DNA of 64,000 nt, taken from positions 1-64,000 of the forward strand of contig JABVXV010000329.1 in assembly GCA_013365325.1 (NCBI GenBank). Reading direction: 5' to 3'. Position numbers and translations under genes: made by a program. A model generated the notes under the pieces. That model did no database searches and was not told where the DNA came from. It saw only the letters and a program-made list of their open reading frames with translations. Position 1 is the stretch's first letter. The number at the start of each line of letters is the position of its first letter. Shown piece after piece: positions 1 to 10,763 of this stretch. This DNA is from Dipetalonema caudispina. Lineage: Eukaryota; Nematoda; Chromadorea; Rhabditida; Onchocercidae.

Positions 1-328
1 TAAAATAACTGGTGATGTCAGATTTTACTTAAAAAAATTCCTATTAGGTATCACATGTACAACTGATTCGAATAAATATGTTAAAAACATTAAGTGCACA
101 CTAGCGGATAATTTTAATGAAATACTGAAACACTTCATTCCAATAAAGTAGAGAAATCTAAATTAGTAAATAAGACTATTTACTTTTTTATACCAAAGCA
201 AAAAAAAACGATACAAATTTTAAAACCAATAAAATTTGATTATCATAATTATTAGCGAGGAACAGCGCTTGAATTCAATATATTAAAAACATAATATTCT
301 TTTACTCAACGTTTAGTCATATATAAAT

Positions 329-703
329 ATGCGAATAATTCGTTTAACTTATTATAAAAATGATGGATCTAATATATTTGATCGAATAATGATTCTTCGA
401 GTTGATAAAATTGAAGAACGATGTTGTTTCTTTGATTTTTTATTATTTGTTATAAAAAAATCAAACTTATTTGGAATATCAAAATTCCGTTTTTCTTACG
501 AATCGCAAGATATCCATCAAGGAGTATTACGGGAAATTCGATTTTATCAGACTATATTGAAATGGAAAGGAAGAGATGCTGCAAAGGCTAAAAATATTAG
601 AAAAAATAAAAAATGGCAAGTAATTTTTGTATCATTTCCAAATACCTGCACAAAATGTAAGGAAAAATCCTTTTATCATGAGGAGATGAAAAGTTTAGAT
701 TAA
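329..703 (+). CDS. Unrecognised 124-codon open frame, doubtful gene
   Basis: An uninterrupted frame from ATG to TAA, 124 residues. It is rich in Lys, Phe and Ile, with a hydrophobic patch (FFDFLLFVI, about residues 34-42), a basic stretch (GRDAAKAKNIRKNKKW, about residues 81-96) and a CTKCKEK motif near the C-terminus. I recognise no family. Such a length is unusual for chance in DNA this AT-rich, but there is no splice-leader acceptor directly before the ATG and no conserved motif. Treat it as a candidate exon or a chance frame. Confidence 0.2.
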   Translation: MRIIRLTYYKNDGSNIFDRIMILRVDKIEERCCFFDFLLFVIKKSNLFGISKFRFSYESQDIHQGVLREIRFYQTILKWKGRDAAKAKNIRKNKKWQVIFVSFPNTCTKCKEKSFYHEEMKSLD

Positions 704-2099
704 AAATTGTTGCTAAAATAGCAGAAATTTCACTACTCCGAATCAACAACATTTAAAATAATCATTAAATAATGATAAGTGCTTCACTTTATGATACCTG
801 TAATGATCCTAACAGGTATAAAATCATGCTCGATGATGGAGAAAAGAAGAAATGAAAAGTAAAAGTGATTTATTTTGCGCAAATGACTATAACTACTAGA
901 ACAAAATCCTGGAATGATTAAATGATCGCCACATTACTTGCAATCTGCTGCAAACATCCAAATATCAACATGTTCACAAGATTAGTGATAAATAGAAAAT
1001 AAATTTAGTCAACTAAAAATGACGTCGATAATTGATTTCATTATTATGTAAATTAAAAATTGTAACAAATGTAGCGCCACCATCTTGTCCTGCTAAAAAG
1101 CATTCTCTTAAGCACTATATGTTTATTTGCTTCTCTATTGCATATATTTTTTAATATTTTCTATTTTCTTAAAACTATATTTTACTAACCAATGATCGTC
1201 TACTTGCTCAATAATTCACTGTTATAGTTATTATTATATGTTTTAGTGCATCTGTAAAAGATTTAAACATTTTTACAATATAAAAATTACTCGTTATCAA
1301 AAGGTAACGAACGTTGATCCACTTCTGAATTATGATCTTCTAATGATTATAATACTGTATATCTGACGTTGGCGTCGAAAGTGGCTAACTATTCCATAAA
1401 TTACTTATTTTTTTAGGACTACTTATTAATTTGTTCATTTTGGAATTTTATTAGATGGAATACATATCGCTATCAGCACATATTATGTGTGCTTGTTAAG
1501 GTTGCTTTCTATCAAGGCTATTTGTTGTAAATTATCAGTGATAAAGATTACTAGTTGACAAGGTAATCAATTTTCAATTGAGCAAATAGAAATATTTATT
1601 GTTCGATCAATTGCTTACTGTCAAATATCATTCATTATTTTTTCATATGTACTTCATCTAATAAATATTGTTACAATGGATGATACAATGCGATTCTTAT
1701 ATAAAAGGAATGAAGGCAGTAATTATTTTGGTTATTCAATTTATGGATTAACTAATGATTTATCCGAAGAATTGATAAAGGATGAGACTTTTCATCTCAT
1801 ACTGCAACATTTTTTCCAAGAAATAGTCAACATCATAAACTAAAAACAATTAAGTTCGGAATGGGAAGTTGAAATGCAAAAAGTCAATGAAATTTGCAAG
1901 GCAATACTGCCATGATGAATATCTAGTTTTCTTTTTTTTCGTAGAAAAATATCTGCCCATTACTTTTTTTTCTTTTTTTTTACAGCTTAAATATATATTA
2001 AAAGACGAGATTGTTTGATGAAAGCGAGACAATATAACTTTAATTTAAGGTTATCATAGATAGTAAAGTAATTTCGTGAAAGAAGAATTATAATTAACA

Positions 2100-2145
2100 A
2101 AGTTATCATCATAATGCTTAGCATAAAGCAGTATGATGATAACTT
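2100..2145. repeat. Perfect 14-bp inverted repeat with 18-nt loop
   Basis: AAGTTATCATCATA at 2100-2113 is exactly the reverse complement of TATGATGATAACTT at 2132-2145. The transcript of either strand would fold into a short hairpin. It is too short for a typical microRNA precursor. It may be a remnant of a small terminal-inverted-repeat element or a chance palindrome. Confidence 0.6.
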
Positions 2146-3916
2146 ATATTTTAATAATTACAAGAAAATGAACAAATAATATCTTCAGCTAAATAAATTA
2201 AGTTTTCATCAGGAAAGTCGCTAGTGGATATTATTATCAACTTTTGACAGATATCTGTGATATAAGTTCTGGTAATAGAATAGGAGTTAACTTTTAAAGG
2301 AAATCTCAACCGTTATTATTTTATCCGCAGCCACACCCATCACGCCTTCATCCCTCATTTGAAAATGTATTCATCAATCGAAAGATGTACTTTGATACAA
2401 ATTAAATTTTTCCTATTAGGGAACAAAAATTAAGAGAAAATCCTATACATCTTATTTTAAATAACTTTTTAATAGTTTGAGCGCAATGCAAAACATTTCA
2501 ATGATCATTTTTGCTAATATGATAAATCTGTGGAATGATCGCACCACTGAACAATATGATTACTTGCGCTCCCGGTTTGAATTTAGCACTTGGAGGTAAT
2601 TCTTTGTATCATAAGGTATAACTATTAGTTTCCTTTGATTTATGACCTATTCTCTTACCTTTACTTCTTCAGGTATTAATAGATTACTTTAGAGTAATTC
2701 CCTGCACTTTTTCTTTTTAAATGCATCGATTATGGAACTTTACGGAATGTCTTATATTTACAAGGATTATTATTCGCTGGAAAATTCACAGAAATCATTC
2801 ACTGATAATTTCTAATCGGTGAACTAACTTCTTTGAAAAAGCCTGAAAAACATAATGTACAATCGAATCTGGCATACAACCACACCATCCATTTTTTTCT
2901 AATCGATTTGCTTGATCATATCTTTCCGTATCACTTCTTGAAAACGGTTATGTCACTACTTCTCGCTTCGATAGTTCCACGCATTCTTCCAAACACTGTT
3001 TCCAAAAGATCATATCTTATGGTTAAGCAGTTCCCAAAAACAAATTGCGCTAAAAACTTACCATCGAAAAAACAAATTTTGTCTCTACAAAATTTTACTC
3101 CTAGGGTTTTTGTTTATGGTTTTTTAATCAATTTTTGAAAAATCTGCTATCCAGCAAATCTCACATTAATCAAATTTCAGAGTCCCAATTGCAAGTAACA
3201 GATAATGATACATTTTATTCTCTGAAATTGCCTTGTAAGTTGAGAAACCACTGAAAAAAATTCTTTAGTAAGGCTATGGGATCAACGGCAACCAGCCTGA
3301 AATATCAGGTATAGGTTTACTCAAGCCACTACTGAAATGAACATTGCGTCCTCTGAACACTAATATATTTTCCTGTACAACTTTTATTAAATTTGATTTT
3401 TGATTTGAATAATGTTAATCATTCTTCTAAATGGAGGTATGTCAACAAAAAATTACTGTATATGCAAAAACAGCTAATGAGAGATGCTCTTACTAATGCT
3501 ATTTATTGACAGAAAATTTTGCTTGGCGCAAATAACAGGCTTCTGTTATTTTGAGCTGTATCGCGTAAAGTGCTTTAAAAAGCAACCAGTCAAACAATTT
3601 AATTTTCGAAACAACTGAGAAAAATTATCTTTTGAACGGGTTAACAGAAAAATGAAGCATAAAATATAATAAAAGTAGTCGTCACAAGTCAACAAATCGG
3701 TCAATTAATATGACCTAACAAAGTTAAGAAAATCAAAATGAAACGTTTAAAAACGATTGATTTAAAATTCACAGGAGCAAAAATTCCTTTCATTTTTAAT
3801 TCGTTTTTAACTTAAAAAATTTGATGTCCCTTTTTAAATATCATTAAATATATGTATATAATATCATGCTTCAAAATCTCAATTCGTACCTTCAAAAGTT
3901 AAGCAAAACACCCATT

Positions 3917-6900
3917 CTAAGATGGTGGGGGTGGAGGGGGAGCGGGTGGTGCCAACAAGCTTGACAGATCCATTTTCGGTACCGGTGCTGGTGGTGGTGG
4001 TGGTGGAGGCATGAATCCAAGTCCAAGCGACATCGGTGGCGGTGGAGGTGGAACGGGCATAGGATATCGGCTCGTCGGCGGTGGTGGAACACCACCCCAA
4101 CCACGACCTGCTGGTGAACCCCAAGCAGCAGCATTAGGCATATATGATGGTCGTGGTCGGGGTGTATTGAAAAAGTGAATACCTTCAGTTGATCCAGAAA
4201 CACTGCCGCTACCCAACGGTGGCTGTACGCCACCTTTTGAGGAATAGCCCTCCATACCTGGAATAATCTCAGCGGAAATTGCTGTTGCATTACATTCATC
4301 TTACAAACAAAAAGTCAATCTTCCTAAACACTGATGAAAGTACTGCTATAAATGTTCGCAATAGAAATGATTTGAACTGATACCTTTTAGTGCTACTGAC
4401 AAATCAGCCAATATTATTGAGAGGGTAAAATTTCTTTGGTGAAAAAGTGTTAAAAGTTTTTCACTATTAATTCCATTTTAAGCACTTCGCAAGCTAGTTT
4501 CAGAAAAATACCGATGGCATAACATTATCGACATAAGGAAGGTTAAAAAATTCTACCTCTATTAAACGTATAGCACAAATTATTGGGAAAATTGAAGTAT
4601 GAAGTGCAGCGCAGCAGATCCAATTCCTATTACCCCATATAATATGAAAGTCAGTAACACCACGGGATACAACATATCCCTTTCCTTTAAACTTGACCTG
4701 CTTCAGTTCATATAGTGATTTTTTCCCGAAAACCGAAATAATCTGAAGGAAAAAAAAACAATAATTATACCTTCTTGTCTTGCTAAATTGATTCGGACGA
4801 TTGGCGTACCCGACGGTAGTGAATAATTCTTTGGCTGCAAATAATGATGTTAGGTCAGTAGTAGCTAGCAACAATTTTACCACTCCATCATTTTATAATA
4901 CCACCTTTATCAGATCGTCTATTCCTATATTTCAAACATACAGAAAATGAACATTTATATGGTAATCGATCCTCGAGTTAATTTTCTTAAACAATATATA
5001 AAATAACAGGACTATCGAAATATTCCATGCTATGCACTTGCCGTTAACCATCTACTATTAGACGGCAAATGAAAACCGGGAAAGGTGAAATAGCATCTTT
5101 TTATAACCAAATATCTGAAACATCGTTCGAGTGCTATTGTGCGAAATGTTTTAATAATTCCCCGGCTTAATGACAGCGACGGCAAATATCTTCCTTTAAG
5201 GCAGTCAATAGTACAACTGTTTAATGTCTCAACCTTTTCTTGAATTTACGATGCCAACGAACTGTAGGAGAATATGACACTGGGACACTTCATCATTAAG
5301 AAAAATGCATGGCAAAAAATGCAAAAGTAAGAAACCTTGTAACCAGATCCTGCATTTCCAGTTCCTAAGCCTACTTTTCCAGGAGCACCATATGGTTTCG
5401 ATGCCGGTTTCTCTCCCAACTCAGCCATCAGTGCCGTGTACTAAATAATTATGGTCAGAGTTTAGAAAAAGAATGATAAAAAAACTGAGTAACCAAAATG
5501 AAAAACAGAAAATTATAAAAAAGATCGCAGTTTTGGCAAAAAATGCACATAGTAAAAACAGAAAGACCTCATCATCCATGCCACCATCCCCCACATTAAA
5601 TACGCCACTACCAGGTCGTGGATTTTTGCAGTCCTTAGCAATATGCCCTGCACCACCACACGCAGTACAAATAATATTTGCAGTAACATTAGGAGCATCC
5701 GGACATTCCCACCTGAAAATTATTTCGTAAAAATATTTGGTGGATACTAGAAAAGCTAATGCTAGCAGTCACGGTAAATATTACCTTCAAAAAATAAAGA
5801 AAAAAAATGAATAGACTTGCTAACAAATTTTGAAAATCCAGTAAAACCTTGCACCTAAGCGTGAAATCCTTAGAAAACATAAATTATTTGTAATGAACAC
5901 TCACGTTTTATGTTCATCCGAACCACAATTACTACATCGAGCACCACTTGCCAAATCCTCAGGTCGCAGAGTACCATTCAAAAGTGCAAGCTCTCTCAGC
6001 TGCAGCTTACGCAATTCATTTTGGCCGTCAGGTATCATTAGTGCTTCATTTATAATTGATGTTATCTAAAAAAAAAATGTGCTTAGTCTTTCAAAATCTG
6101 TTCACATTTTGAAATGATTGTAGCATTAAAAAATTACAGAGGTATTGCGCACAATAAAAGTAATTAAGTTTTATGAGTTCATGAAAGAAAACATGTAATT
6201 ACGGCAGTAATGAATTTTACTTAAATGAAATTTTCGAAACAGTACTTTTTCACAATAAAGCATTACAGCCCAAATTTATTAGTAACAAATTCTGCATTTT
6301 TAAGAAGATGAACTTTCCAAATCCCTATTTTCTCATCTAAAATGAAAAAGAAACTGAAAAAAGTTACATCCATCACAGGCACGCAGAATGCTGAGAAATT
6401 CCTCAAATGTTGCTCACTTAAATTTCATCTTTCTACACGAATAATTTAGTTTTACTGGTGATCATGGAAAATGTAAATTGTAAAATAGTGAAATACATAT
6501 TAATAGTTTTTACAGATGAAGAAATAGAGAAATGTTACATGAATTCTAATTTTCCAGAAACACCATAATCAGAAAAATCTACCGAAAGGATATCAAGAGA
6601 AAACAGACTTTATACTTCTAAAGACCATATTTTCGTATTCTAATGAAAACCAAATTTTCATGGTATTCATGCGAAACAATCAAAAATTCCTTACTTTTTC
6701 ACAGGCCTTTTTTATAACCGTATAATCAGTGCCTGTCACATAAGCATGAAGCGGTTCATTTTCACCAGGCATTGGTCCCTCACGACGTCCCAATTTGCCT
6801 TCCTTTACCGAACCTTTACCACGAATTATAATTTTGGCACCTGTCTGAAAAATTTTTAAAAAATTCAAGATTTCTCCAGGTGACGAAGTATTTTTTAGAG

Positions 6901-9900
6901 CTTCCAGGGCATTCCAAAGAGACAGTAAGACGGAGTAGTTGCCAGCACGAAAAGGGAGCATAACAAAAGCTAACTGAACCCAACAAAAACCATGTATAAG
7001 AACAATTAAACAGAATAATGATTTTATGATTTGCATGAAATGAATGAAAAACCTCCGCTTCCAGAGCCTTCAGTGTATTTCCACGTGGACCAATCAATAA
7101 TCCCACAAAATTAATTTCGGGATGATTTTCTTGTGGTATCCAAACTTTATCATGCAACCGTATAGTTGGTGCTCTAGAAGATAATGAATCAACTTTGCCA
7201 TCAATCATTATTACGTTGCACCAGATAGTTTTGTTATTCGGTTTGGTAACGACCAATCTTATTCATTTTGTAACAGAACAGAGATAAATCAAAATATTCA
7301 TAGCCATTTAAATTCATCCTTACCAAAGAAATCTTACAGCGAGTGTATAAATTGTGTAAACAAATCAAAGATAAACCTGTAATCCGCTGGTGGCTTGAAA
7401 TTTGGATTTAATTTCAACAATGCTTGAATTTTTTCGTGCCTCAACTGCTCCAATTCCTGTCTTTTTCGTATTTCACGGGTATTCAGCCGTTTACCGCTAG
7501 CATCATAAATTGGTTCCGGTGAAGGACTTCTGCAACATTAACATGATATAGGTTAATTGTAACAAATGACAAAAGCTGAAAATTTTATTATTATTATCTT
7601 ATTTGAGCTGTTGAATTTCCCCGGCAGCATTTTTCCGCTCACGAAAAGCAGGCGCTAAAAGGCTAAAAAAAGAGTTGATTAGGATTAAGATTAGTAGTCT
7701 TTGCGGTGACAAGAGAATTCATCCTGAAAACAATTTTCTTTTAGATTTCAGGCGTGTGGAGGCGACGGATAGCGTATTCCAAAGGTTGGATCATCAACAT
7801 GACCAACAAGAATTATTCGCCTAAGTATATGTCTAATTCTATTTCCTTTTTCGGATAAAATTCGACTAAAAAAATTATTTCAAAAAAATACAAGCTCGAA
7901 AAATTGAAGTTTTAAGACTTTCTCAACTTTACTTCTTTAAGGAAGTCCCACGCTAAGCTTACTTTAAAAGGGGAGGAAAAGAAATTGCAGTTTTAAGTAG
8001 TGAAATAACTAAACCATTAATCAACAATCAAAAGTTCCATAATTAGCCGGTGTTTTGAGCACGGAAGCATTAATCACTAAAAAGCGTGCTGCACTGAATG
8101 AACCGGTAAGCTTGAACAGTCCTACTGAACCTTTTTAACCCACGGATGCGGAGCAGGACAAAATTCATTAAATTGAAAAATTTTGAATAAAACTTGTGGT
8201 ATGCATCATCTTGATGAGTGACGCTGACAGATACAGGAATAACGCATGAAGGAAGGCGTCCATCAACATCATAGATGTTCAGCTAGGCTAGAAATTTGTT
8301 TGTTAAATTGTTGATTGTCAACAAAGCAGCAATAAACGTTATCGTTTATTGATTGATGAACCTTAAGGCTGGATCCGGATTGCCCATGAAATCGCCAAGA
8401 CGTAACTTTCGCGTTGCATCTTCCACTTCCAACTGAACTGAAATAGGTGGTTACGGGGCCACCCTCCCCCGTTTATTAGTTCACAACAAACATCAACAGT
8501 TGTAACAACCGATCTGGTTCAAAATTTGAAATGAAATTGAAAGAATAGTGTGAAAAAGAAAAAATGAAGCAAATAACGACGTAATATTATGCTTTTGATG
8601 TATATGTGTTCGTTTTTAGTGGAGATCTTCCATTATAATCCTCAGCTAATCTGCGTCCCAGAACACGACTCCAGTGCCCTGGAACGTGCATCACAGCATC
8701 CTAAGTAATGAAATAAGGCTTGCACATACCAAATAACACCCTATTTTTCTATCAGATCCACAGCGACAATAAAATTCACAACAAATTAAAATAACAAGAA
8801 ATAAAAACATTACAAACCTTACCAATCGACACAATCCCTTGTATAACGAAATGTTTCAAAAATTTTTAAAATCAATTTCAATACATAATGTAGGAAACAG
8901 TAACAAGAAAAAAATAAATCCTTACGCAAATAAGCTTGTCGTTGATCATCGCTAAGATTGGACGGTAATATCGTTGGCATGCCCGGTACAAAAGACTTGT
9001 TGGTACTCCAACGTGATTTACGTGGCTTCTTTTCTGGCTGGCCGGTTTCACCTGTAGCACCCGCTCCATCATCTTCAGTTTTCAATTTATCAACTGTAAA
9101 TATTTCGAATGTACAGAAGAAATTAAGATTTTTATAAAAAAAAAGTTTTTGCAAGAAAAAATTGTTTGGCAACTGTCATTTTCACTCACCAACTTCAGGA
9201 CGTGCCAAGATTGGGAGCACACCCTGTGCAGTTTTTAATTTTGTAGAACCAGCAGCGTTAGCCTGTAAAAACAACACTTCTGAGCAAACAAATACAACAT
9301 GCATTCCACTTAGCAACTTGTAAAGAACACCATGAAGTGTGAAAAGATTTCTAATGACGCGATGTATTGAAAGATCAACCTATAAATTATTGAAAAGCAA
9401 AGACATACAAAAAACTGGTACAAAGTTACTGGGAATAATTTTTAAATGCATACGTGAAAGCTCACATTAGTTTGACTTTCTTGACCTTCATTCTGTTCTT
9501 CAGGTCCTTTCGGTGGAGATCCTGTGCGATCTGAAATTCAATCCAAATTTTAATCACTAAACGTGTCTTTATTTTGCAGTGCCTAACAAGAAAGTTACTC
9601 GGCTTGCCTCTACGCTTTCTGTGCTTGCTTCTACTCCGACTTCGTCTGCTGTGACTCCCACTTCGTCTACTTCGACTGCGACTTCGTCGACGACTGCGAC
9701 TTTGACTTTTCCTGCTACGACTACGGCTGCGTCTACTGTGGCTACGCTTTCGTGAATGACGTCGATCGCGAGAACGTGAACGACGTTTGCTGCGATTCCG
9801 TGAGCGTGATCGCTTACGCTTATGTCGAGAACGAGATCGTGAACGAGAGGTACGCTGTTTTGGTGACAAATATTCAGGAACTGCCGGAGCATAGGATTCT

Positions 9901-10330
9901 AAAATTAATACACTGAGTATCAAACTGAAATAAGAATTTCTGAATACTGAGGATTTAAGCTTAACGCGAAACACAATTAATTTTCCTGTAAAAATAAGAC
10001 ATCCCAATTTTGCACATTAGCAGCAATAGATTTCTGAAACAATAACAGACAAAGATGATGCGAGCGACCTCAGCACACACACTTGCACAAATTGATGTAG
10101 CCATAGAGAAATGTCTATTTGGTTTAAAACCAATTTCAAATCCGAACCCCAAGTCTCAATCACAAAACCAAAGAACCTGAAGCATTTCCGTTACTGCCCT
10201 CTTCTGCGTTTTCCATTGTTTCAACAATCGATTCACCAGCGGCAGCCGCAGCAACCGCTGCCGCGCCAAATTTCCGCACAAAGGGCATTGGTTCCGTATT
10301 ACCACCGGTTTTGTCACGTGATCGCGACAT
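3917..10330 (-). CDS. sfa-1: Splicing factor 1 / branch-point-binding protein with RS domain
   Basis: Binds the intron branch-point sequence in the nucleus and pairs with U2AF65 during early 3' splice-site recognition. Exons (minus): 10330-10177, 9898-9599, 9530-9466, 9262-9190, 9093-8926, 8437-8362, 7529-7377, 7173-7053, 6844-6695, 6065-5905, 5712-5568, 5440-5336, then probably 5261-5234 and 4299-3917, about 693 aa. In order: an Arg-Ser domain (about residues 67-135); the SRW U2AF-ligand motif (about 223); SPSPEP (about 279), a kinase target in the family; KH domain (about 330-420, with [12 protein letters not shown]); QUA2; two CCHC zinc knuckles ([14 protein letters not shown] and [14 protein letters not shown]); and a Pro/Gly-rich tail. 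All phases through 5336 close. The 28-nt exon and the 4299 acceptor are the uncertain part. The start follows an acceptor at 10363-10364, with cyn-13 just upstream. Confidence 0.95.
7540..8710 (-). other. Coding-like segments inside sfa-1 introns, identity unknown
   Basis: These sfa-1 introns are richer in G+C than other introns here and hold open segments on the minus strand bounded by AG acceptors. Near 8705-8620 one contains [20 protein letters not shown]. Near 8281-8206 another contains [12 protein letters not shown] and ends at a possible donor. Near 8114-8040 one contains [18 protein letters not shown]. Near 7822-7748 one contains [20 protein letters not shown] and then a stop. The 8.2-kb and 7.8-kb segments can be joined in phase. 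The sfa-1 exon at 8437-8362 lies between them. Frames on the plus strand over 7618-7824 and 8626-8708 are also open. I recognise no family. It could be a nested gene, alternative sfa-1 exons, or a decayed copy. Confidence 0.3.
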
Positions 10331-10361
10331 ATTCCTTCGTTTTTTTCTTTACAGCAGTAAA

Positions 10362-10368
10362 ACTAAAA
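10362..10368 (-). promoter_or_regulatory. Trans-splice acceptor of sfa-1
   Basis: Read on the minus strand, a pyrimidine-rich run ending in TTTTAG lies 32 nt before the sfa-1 ATG, with no upstream coding exon to join. It is the expected spliced-leader acceptor of a downstream operon gene, about 400 bp after the cyn-13 stop codon. Confidence 0.55.
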
Positions 10369-10763
10369 CAATCACTATAATAGGGAATATGATTAGGGCA
10401 TCACAACTTAAACCATTCTGATATGCATTTTCCTACCATTCAAAAAAGGAAATTAATGTTCCGCGAAAACAGGAACATCACATTTCTAGACATAATTTAA
10501 TCTGACCATAACATTTAAGAGAATGATACTCATCAAAAAACCACATAAATAATCTCCAGTTAGTTACTTTGTACATCCTATGATCATTAGAAGCACATTT
10601 ACAAACAGATAATATCAATTAATGGTTATGGACCTAATAAAGAAAGACAAGTCAATCTTTTAACTTTTATCTATTGATACTGCAGTAACAGAAATAAACT
10701 GTTCATAATCGTATGCATAACATGAACAATACAACGGAAAAAAGTGTTTTAAGATGAACGATA

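Larger units (their letters stand above)
1..3916. other. AT-rich stretch with no recognised gene
   Basis: This flank lies beyond the 3' end of sfa-1. It has only short open frames of low complexity, and I recognise no domain in any of them. The longest is 329-703 (+), listed separately. A frame at 2833-3138 (+) encodes about 100 residues of hydrophobic and basic composition without a recognisable motif. A 14-bp perfect inverted repeat sits at 2100-2145. The sfa-1 3' UTR should occupy the last few hundred bases. Confidence 0.5.

Noticed and set aside
3879..4299. His-rich and Ser/Thr-rich frames over the last sfa-1 exon.
   Set aside because: They are alternative frames of the repetitive Pro/Gly-coding sequence; only the proline-rich frame gives an SF1-like tail.
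4500..4883. A 127-codon minus-strand frame in the last large sfa-1 intron.
   Set aside because: Its residues match no SF1 region and it does not join flanking exons in phase with consensus sites. A 48-nt in-phase segment inside it (from 4743) remains a weak possibility.
9569..9892. A 107-codon minus-strand frame rich in Val, Asp and Ala.
   Set aside because: It is the shifted reading of the Arg-Ser repeat exon of sfa-1; the RS frame is in phase with its neighbours.
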